Made by a program: the position numbers and the translations under genes. A stretch of 64,000 nt of DNA, taken from Chitinophaga sp. CB10. GTDB taxonomy: Bacteria > Bacteroidota > Bacteroidia > Chitinophagales > Chitinophagaceae. Below, piece by piece: positions 59,640 to 64,000 of this stretch. Under the pieces are notes generated by a model. The model made no database searches. It was given only the letters and a program-made list of their open reading frames with translations, and was not told where the DNA came from. The stretch is taken from positions 186,001-250,000 of the forward strand of contig MLAV02000005.1 of NCBI GenBank assembly GCA_001870995.2. The letters run 5' to 3'. Every line of letters begins with the position of its first letter. Within the stretch, counting starts at the first letter, position 1.

Positions 59640-61424
59640 TTAACGGAGCGGTTCCAGCACGACGCTGCGCAGCCGGAACAGCTCCTTATTATTGGCCTTT
59701 GCAGGCTTTACGGTCAGGTTATAATCACCGGGCTTATCGATATGGATCACGCCCACGGCATGATCGATAAACAGCATGGGTTTATGGCTGTCGTACGTGC
59801 CGGTGGCCAGCGTGAGGAAGGGCAGTTGCTGCGCTCCCAGCGTTACCAGTCCGGGCTGGGTAGCGCCGGCGGTTTCGCAATTATAATCCAGCACTACTTT
59901 ATAATCGCCCGCCTCCTGCACATGCAGGGGGAATACCAGTGCATCTTCCGGCCGCAGCATGTTCACGGCGCAGTTATCATGTTTCCAGTCGCCGAAATAA
60001 TGCGAATAGGTAAAGGATTTGGTTTCGGCGGCGCCGTTGAACACTGCCCATACCGGGGAAATCCTGGTGGCCGGGTATTGGCTGCTCACCGTCTGGGTAT
60101 GCAGCTGGGAGAGGTCTTGCTGGCTGCCGCTGTAATCCATCACCAGTACGGTATTGCGGTCGTCCGGCAGGGCGGCGGGCAGGGTGACTGTAACGTCGGT
60201 CCCGGTTGCTTTCCAGGCCAGCGGTTTATTATTGCCGAGGATTTTAATGCTTTTCACGGTGGCGTTGATGCCGGGGATGATCAGCTGCCCGTTGCCCGGT
60301 TTATGCCAAATGTGCAGGTATAATTTACCGGGCTTGCTGGTGGTTACGCCCCAGGGTTGCGCCGGGATAAGGCCGTAGGTAGTACCGTAGATGCTCTCCC
60401 CGTATTGATGCAGCCACTTGCCTGTTTCGCGGAGGTATTTAATGCTGTAGGCCGGCCATTGGCCGTTACCATCCGGGCCTACGTTCAGCATGAGGTTACC
60501 GCCTTTGGAGGCTACGTTGGAGAGGAGGCGGATGATCTCCTTGGGGGATTTGAAATTCAGGTCATGCTGGATGTACCCCCAGGAGTCGTTATGCGTATAG
60601 ATGGATTCCCATGCGCCGGCGATGGGGGTGGGCGGTACTTCAGAGTCGCCGAAATCCCGGTAATCCCCCAGGTTATGCCCTACCCTGCTGCTGAAAAGGC
60701 AGTTGGGCTGGAGCTGGCGCAGGCTGTCGATCATCGCTTTTGTTTGTTCAGGGGTGAGTCCACCTGGCATATCGAACCACACAATATCCAGCGGGCCGTA
60801 GTTGGTCAGCAGTTCCTTCAGCTGGGGGATGGATTTGGTGCGGTAGTATTGCTGGTAATCTTTGTTTTGTTCTTTAAAGTCCCACCGGTTGCCGCCGCCG
60901 TTAGGCTCGTGCCAGTCGAGGAACTGGGAATAATAAAAGCCGAAGCGGATGCCCTGCTGCCGGCAGGCGGCAGCCAGCGGCTTCATGGGATCTTTTTTAT
61001 AGGGGGTAGCATCCACGATATCGAAGTCGGTGACTTTGGAGTCGTACATGCTAAAGCCTTCGTGGTGTTTGGCGGTGATGACGAGGTATTTGATACCGGC
61101 TTCTCTGGCGATGCCGGCCCATTCCGCTGCGTTGAACCCTGTGGGGTTGAAGGATTGCGCCACTTTCGCGTATTCGGCGGCGGGGGCTTTGGCGCGGTTC
61201 ATGATCCACTCGCCGCTGCCGTAGTAGCTGCTGTCGTTCCAGCGGCCGCCCAGTTTGGAATACAGTCCCCAGTGGATAAACAGACCGAATTTTGCCGACC
61301 TGAACCATTCCAGGTTAGGATTGGCGGAGTTGGCGGCGCCTTTGGTCCACATATCGGGCATATCCTGGGCAAGAGAACGTATATACGTAAGCGTTAGTAA
61401 TAAGAAAAACAGTTTTTTCATCAT
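59640..61424 (-). CDS. Exported GH29 alpha-L-fucosidase with C-terminal extension
   Basis: The 594-residue enzyme has a signal peptide (MMKKLFFLLLTLTYIRSLAQ). The GH29 barrel has KFGLFIHWGLYSKLGGRWND, VITAKHHEGFSMYDS and the nucleophile Asp at about 218 in LDIVWFDMPGG, with GGNLMLNVGPDGNG closing it. The last 130 residues (FPLHVQEAGDYKVVLDYNCE) form a CBM-like beta domain. The frame extends 20 codons upstream, but the signal peptide fixes the start at the double ATG (61424/61421). It is first gene of the three-gene operon. A minus-strand TACGTTTT at 61495-61502 may be its -7 box. Confidence 0.93.
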   Translation of the reverse strand: MMKKLFFLLLTLTYIRSLAQDMPDMWTKGAANSANPNLEWFRSAKFGLFIHWGLYSKLGGRWNDSSYYGSGEWIMNRAKAPAAEYAKVAQSFNPTGFNAAEWAGIAREAGIKYLVITAKHHEGFSMYDSKVTDFDIVDATPYKKDPMKPLAAACRQQGIRFGFYYSQFLDWHEPNGGGNRWDFKEQNKDYQQYYRTKSIPQLKELLTNYGPLDIVWFDMPGGLTPEQTKAMIDSLRQLQPNCLFSSRVGHNLGDYRDFGDSEVPPTPIAGAWESIYTHNDSWGYIQHDLNFKSPKEIIRLLSNVASKGGNLMLNVGPDGNGQWPAYSIKYLRETGKWLHQYGESIYGTTYGLIPAQPWGVTTSKPGKLYLHIWHKPGNGQLIIPGINATVKSIKILGNNKPLAWKATGTDVTVTLPAALPDDRNTVLVMDYSGSQQDLSQLHTQTVSSQYPATRISPVWAVFNGAAETKSFTYSHYFGDWKHDNCAVNMLRPEDALVFPLHVQEAGDYKVVLDYNCETAGATQPGLVTLGAQQLPFLTLATGTYDSHKPMLFIDHAVGVIHIDKPGDYNLTVKPAKANNKELFRLRSVVLEPLR

Positions 61425-61538
61425 GTGGAATACAGGCTGGTAAATGCGTAATGAAAAAATACTGATGAATGGCCGGTTGAGCAAGCGAATTAAAAAAACG
61501 TATCAGGGAAAGGGAAAATTCTATAGGACCGGGCGGGA

Positions 61539-61620
61539 TTTTGCGGGTGGGTGTTACAGTTTTGAGCCGTAACCAATGTTTTTGCGGGTGTGCGCTACAA
61601 TTTTGAACAGTTAACCAATG
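61539..61620. repeat. Direct repeat upstream of the GH29 operon
   Basis: Two copies of a 40-41 bp element (61539-61578 and 61580-61620) share TTTTGCGGGTG at one end and TAACCAATG at the other, with about 80 percent identity. The first copy also has a GTTAC/GTAAC inverted repeat. They lie 115-196 bp upstream of the GH29 start. Confidence 0.6.
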
Positions 61621-61684
61621 ATTAACTAAAAACACCGAACAATCTTTTTAACTTCATACTAGTTCCACAGTACTACTTGATAAC

Positions 61685-61798
61685 ATGAGTAGCGCTGAAG
61701 CAGAATTAGCAATCACCTTATTCAGTGGCACGGTGTCTGTGCCTGCTTTTTATCAACTGATTCATTATAGTTCCATTATCGGGGAACATTATCTGTGA
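61685..61798 (+). CDS. Possible 37-residue small ORF or structured small RNA
   Basis: An ATG-initiated frame reads MSSAEAELAITLFSGTVSVP and continues 17 more residues to a TGA. A strong terminator starts 13 bp later, so the segment looks like a short transcription unit. The same DNA can fold into hairpins (GGCAC/GTGCC at 61727-61743; GTTCC/GGAAC at 61770-61787), so it may be a non-coding RNA instead. I found only a weak -7-like TACTTG before the ATG. It has no family resemblance I know. Confidence 0.35.
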   Translation: MSSAEAELAITLFSGTVSVPAFYQLIHYSSIIGEHYL

Positions 61799-61810
61799 AT
61801 GTTCACTCCT

Positions 61811-61841
61811 GCCCTTGCATCAAACGCAAGGGCATTTTTTT
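61811..61841 (+). terminator. Terminator of the 37-codon unit
   Basis: GCCCTTGC / GCAAGGGC has a 7-nt loop and is followed by A then seven T. It is a strong intrinsic terminator on the plus strand with no annotated gene before it. Confidence 0.8.
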
Positions 61842-61850
61842 ACTTTTTTT

Positions 61851-61869
61851 TGTTAATCACGTATTAACA
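61851..61869. promoter_or_regulatory. Operator-like inverted repeat matching the one before uxuA
   Basis: TGTTAAT and ATTAACA flank CACGT. The element at 38292-38311 has the same arms and a CACGGC spacer. It lies 35 bp upstream of the -7 box of the RNA unit below. Confidence 0.5.
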
Positions 61870-61884
61870 TACTTCCAGTTAACA

Positions 61885-61912
61885 TTTGACCATCTGCGGC
61901 TGGGTACATTTG
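61885..61912 (+). promoter_or_regulatory. Promoter of the candidate RNA
   Basis: TACATTTG (61905-61912) is an exact -7 box; TTTG at 61885-61888 is a -33 candidate with a 16-nt spacer, a little short of the usual 19-21. Confidence 0.6.
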
Positions 61913-61916
61913 TATT

Positions 61917-62111
61917 ACCTGGTGTGAGGGTAGCTTATTATCAGGTTTTCAGAATTCTTTAACTCATTTTTCTGAGAAAACAGGTTTACAAACATGGTTT
62001 AACACTCATCAACACCCGAAAATTGCCATGGTTCCCCTCCGGGCAATTTAAATTACTACTAAAAGATAACACGGGTCCATCCGCCTCTCAGTCATGAGAG
62101 GCGTTTTTTTT
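61917..62111 (+). ncRNA. Candidate structured small RNA of about 195 nt
   Basis: The unit runs from a -7 box to a strong terminator and contains no ORF longer than a few codons. A closing stem pairs ACCTGGTGT (61917-61925) with ACACGGGT (62069-62076), with one bulge and one wobble. Inside, hairpin 1 pairs GTTTTCAGA (61945-61953) with TCTGAGAAAAC (61971-61981, 2-nt bulge). Hairpin 2 pairs AAATTGCC (62020-62027) with GGCAATTT (62042-62049), exposing a C-rich loop with TTCCCCTCC. The terminator is CGCCTCTCA/TGAGAGGCG plus T8. It resembles neither 6S, 4.5S, RNase P nor tmRNA as I know them. Confidence 0.55.
62082..62111 (+). terminator. Terminator of the candidate RNA
   Basis: CGCCTCTCA / TGAGAGGCG, a perfect 9-bp stem with a GTCA loop, is followed by eight T. 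It ends 48 bp before the tetR start. Confidence 0.88.
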
Positions 62112-62132
62112 AAGATTTCCTTTCGTATAAAT

Positions 62133-62144
62133 GAATAATTATTC
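62133..62144. promoter_or_regulatory. Candidate TetR operator upstream of tetR
   Basis: GAATAATTATTC is a perfect 12-bp palindrome, 3 bp from the -7 box of tetR. The 15-bp context AATGAATAATTATTC recurs with one change before the stress-protein gene (62738-62749), which suggests one regulator for both. Confidence 0.55.
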
Positions 62145-62147
62145 GCT

Positions 62148-62155
62148 TACCTTTG
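62148..62155 (+). promoter_or_regulatory. -7 box of tetR, implying a leaderless mRNA
   Basis: TACCTTTG matches TAnnTTTG exactly. The ATG is only 4 nt downstream, so the transcript should begin at or next to the start codon. Confidence 0.65.
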
Positions 62156-62159
62156 TATT

Positions 62160-62732
62160 ATGAAATTGAAGGACGACAGGAAAGTGGAGCTGATTTACCA
62201 GGCGGCCCTCAAGCTGGTAGCCCGAAAGGGGCTGGCCGGCATCACCATGGGCGACATCTCCCGGGAAGCCGGCATCGCCACCGGCACCCTCTACGTGTAC
62301 TTTACCGGCAAAGACGAACTCATCAACGCGCTGTTTGCCTGTAGCCGGGCAAACTCCGTACAGGTAGCCTTCAGGGGATACGACGCCTCCCAGCCTTTTA
62401 AACCAGGCTTCAGAACCGTATGGATGAATATATTACGGTATAAACTCCAGCATTTTGAAGAAGTGGTGTTCCTGGAGCAGTGCTTCCACTCCCCCTACAT
62501 CACCGCCGAAACCAGGGAAAAAGCAAGGGAACTGGCCACCCCCTTCTACGATCTCATAGAAAGAGGCCAGCAGGAACAACTGATCAAACAGGCCGATACC
62601 AGCCTGCTGCTCACCTTTATCATGGGCGCGCTCAATGAACTGGTGAAACAAACGCATTACAGCAACGAAACACTGAGCAAACGTAAGATAGACCTGACGT
62701 TTGAACTTTGCTGGGACGCGCTCAAAGCATAG
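62160..62732 (+). CDS. TetR/AcrR family transcriptional regulator
   Basis: The 190-residue repressor has an N-terminal helix-turn-helix (about 24-52: GITMGDISREAGIATGTLYV, then YFTGKDELINALF). The C-terminal helical domain (about 60-190) binds a ligand and dimerises; it contains YKLQHFEEVVFLEQCFHSPY. It is preceded by a palindrome abutting its -7 box, and a near-identical palindrome follows its stop and precedes the usp gene. Autoregulation and control of usp are likely. The inducer is unknown. Confidence 0.92.
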   Translation: MKLKDDRKVELIYQAALKLVARKGLAGITMGDISREAGIATGTLYVYFTGKDELINALFACSRANSVQVAFRGYDASQPFKPGFRTVWMNILRYKLQHFEEVVFLEQCFHSPYITAETREKARELATPFYDLIERGQQEQLIKQADTSLLLTFIMGALNELVKQTHYSNETLSKRKIDLTFELCWDALKA

Positions 62733-62737
62733 CGAAT

Positions 62738-62749
62738 GAATAAATATTC
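62738..62749. promoter_or_regulatory. Second candidate TetR operator, upstream of usp
   Basis: GAATAAATATTC has palindromic arms (TGAATA/TATTCA, 62737-62750) with a central AA. Its flank AATGAATAA matches the operator before tetR. It lies in the 56-bp gap between tetR and usp. Confidence 0.5.
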
Positions 62750-62788
62750 AGCATAACGGAAACATTAACCACTTAAAAACAAAGTCGT

Positions 62789-63214
62789 ATGTCCGAAATA
62801 ATGATCGCGGTAGACCTTAGCCCGTTTTCAGCAGAAGTGATCAGCCAGGGCGTAGCGCTGGCGGAAAGAATGCAAGCCAGCGTCACCCTCTTCTCCGTAG
62901 TGGAAGTAGGCCTCGGCATGGCATTACCTGAAACGGTATCAGACCTTCCAGAACGAATCCGCGAAACAGAATCAGCATTAGCAGCGTACAAGGCACAACA
63001 TCCAGGCGCCGACATCAACATCGTAGTGGCCACCGGCAACCCGAAAGTGGTAACGCTGGAAAAAGCCCACGAAGGCAATACCGCCATCCTGGTGGTAGGC
63101 ACCCATGGCCGCACCGGCCTCGATCACATGCTCGTAGGCAGCACCGCAGAATCCATTATCCGCCATGCCCGTGTACCCGTACTCGTTGTACCGTATAACA
63201 AGGCAGATCACTAA
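62789..63214 (+). CDS. Universal stress protein (UspA family)
   Basis: The 141-residue single-domain protein has a start typical of the family (IMIAVDLSPFSAEVISQGVA, with Asp in VDLSPFS) and the ATP-binding loop VVGTHGRTGLDHMLVGSTAE (GxxGx9GS motif), then IIRHARVPVLVVP. The intact glycine motif suggests a nucleotide-binding UspFG/MJ0577-like member. It is likely controlled with tetR through the shared palindrome. Cytoplasmic. Confidence 0.93.
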   Translation: MSEIMIAVDLSPFSAEVISQGVALAERMQASVTLFSVVEVGLGMALPETVSDLPERIRETESALAAYKAQHPGADINIVVATGNPKVVTLEKAHEGNTAILVVGTHGRTGLDHMLVGSTAESIIRHARVPVLVVPYNKADH

Positions 63215-63409
63215 TCCTGACTAACACTCAACAATCACTAAAACAACAAAGGCCGTGGAGAAAATACCACGGCTTTTTTTTGCCCATCATATATTTATCC
63301 CACTGCTAAATAGCGTACCTTTAAAATGGAATCACCAGCAATTTTACCCCCCTGCCCCGCACTCCCCAGCTGGACATATCCCGTATTGTTTATCCTCAAA
63401 CCGACTTTT

Positions 63410-64000
63410 ATGAAGCACAACTACGCCCCTTCCCTGCTATTAGGTTTCTTATTGCTCTTACTGGCCCCCGCTGCTTTCGCGCAGCTCAAAGTGGGCGATA
63501 ACCCAGGCACCATCAACAAGGCTTCCGTGCTGGAGCTGGAAAGTGGCCACCAGGGTTTACTCCTGCCACGTATTGCGGATACGACCCTCTCCCCCTCAAT
63601 ACCGCGCCTGACGGGATGATCATCTACTTTACGGGCAACCAGAGCTTGCTGGTACGCCGCAGCGGACATTGGTCCAGGTTGGCGGACAGCCTCTCCATCA
63701 GCGCCGCCGGCTGGAAGCTGACCGGCAACGCCGGCACCACCGCCGCCAATTACATCGGTACAACAGACGGACAGCCGCTCTCCATCCGCACCAACGCTAC
63801 CGAAGCCATTCACGTGAATGCGGACCAAACGGTGCAGCTCAAAAATGTGCCGCAAAACAGCAGCCTGATCTCCACGCTGGTCATTGACCCCGCTACCGGC
63901 GCTATCAGCCAGCGCGCCTTATCCGCCAATGCTTTCGCCGGGGCTATCCAAAGTATTAACGGGCTTACCAACAAAGGCATTACCCTTAAGGCGGATACCG
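63410..64000 (+). pseudogene. Frameshifted exported protein, incomplete at window end
   Basis: The gene begins with a signal peptide (YAPSLLLGFLLLLLAPAAFA, cleavage near AQLKVG) and then the pattern INKASVLELESGHQGLLLPR seen at the start of many large surface proteins of Bacteroidota. In the first frame it stops at 63619. The expected continuation (LNTAPDGMIIYFTGNQSLLV) is in the next frame from about 63595 to the window edge, with no stop. Adding one C to the C5 tract at about 63591-63595 would join the two. This could be a true mutation, a slippage-prone switch or a sequencing error. A -7-like TACCTTTA lies at 63316-63323. Function unknown. Confidence 0.65.

Noticed and set aside
58587..61397. 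Open frames of 333 and 346 codons on the plus strand
   Set aside because: Antisense to the GH-D-like and GH29 genes; composition is that of reversed codons.
61917..62111. 6S RNA or tmRNA
   Set aside because: The fold is a closing stem with two side hairpins rather than one long bubble-interrupted hairpin, and there is no tag ORF or tRNA-like end. I have no covariance search to confirm this.

Overview
The window looks like chromosome of a Bacteroidota bacterium of the Chitinophaga type (family Chitinophagaceae). Three signs point this way. Many genes sit behind the phylum-specific -7 box TAnnTTTG, and two of these also carry a -33 TTG/TTTG at 19-20 bp. A FecR-type anti-sigma factor and a cluster of secreted glycoside hydrolases are present. 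Translation starts lack Shine-Dalgarno sequences. No tRNA, rRNA, CRISPR array, insertion sequence or phage gene was seen.

Positions 1-31700 are mostly housekeeping. They hold a short MutS-family ATPase, a fused alpha/beta E1 of a 2-oxoacid dehydrogenase divergent from a MarR regulator, and an FAH hydrolase. The prs-rplY-pth cluster follows, then radC, a Gfo/Idh/MocA oxidoreductase, ispD, queA, a double ABC ATPase, AMP nucleosidase and an HsdR-N-domain protein. Next come glutamate dehydrogenase with cytochrome c maturation genes ccmD/ccmC/ccmB, then accC, a GtrA protein, tdk, a repeat-rich Gln/Pro protein and Kdo transferase. A seven-gene nucleotide-sugar operon (23152-29077: aminotransferase, UDP-glucose dehydrogenase, UDP-xylose-type SDR, rfbB, rfbC, rfbD) feeds cell-surface polysaccharide synthesis, with rfbA not present here. 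A lipoprotein and tyrS follow; the tyrS stop codon lies inside an unusual 16-bp tandem repeat.

Positions 31900-39640 carry a two-gene amidohydrolase operon in which only one of three amidohydrolase domains keeps its metal-binding motif, a small Spy/CpxP-like exported protein, a type 2 glycerate kinase and mannonate dehydratase.

Positions 39850-61430 are a glycan-degrading region with no SusC/SusD pair. A FecR gene is followed by a GH2 enzyme. A divergent gene encodes an apparent sigma-factor/anti-sigma/membrane/TPR fusion. A five-gene operon (GH2, GH95, GH29, GH36-type, alginate-lyase-family) has a LacI-like palindrome over its promoter. A LuxR-type regulator with a degenerate receiver and a three-gene operon (GH29, GH-D-like, GH29) complete the region. 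Four predicted alpha-L-fucosidases with beta-galactosidase/glucuronidase-type, alpha-galactosidase-type and uronate-lyase-type enzymes suggest a fucosylated, galactose- and uronate-containing glycan; mannonate dehydratase nearby could process released glucuronate.

Positions 61430-62160 hold no conventional gene but are not empty. They contain a direct repeat in the GH29 promoter region, a 37-codon ORF ending in a strong terminator, and a roughly 195-nt RNA unit with its own promoter, a closing stem, two internal hairpins (one with a C-rich loop) and a terminator. I could not match this RNA to a family I know. The window ends with a TetR regulator and a universal stress protein that share an operator-like palindrome, and a frameshifted exported protein running off the edge.
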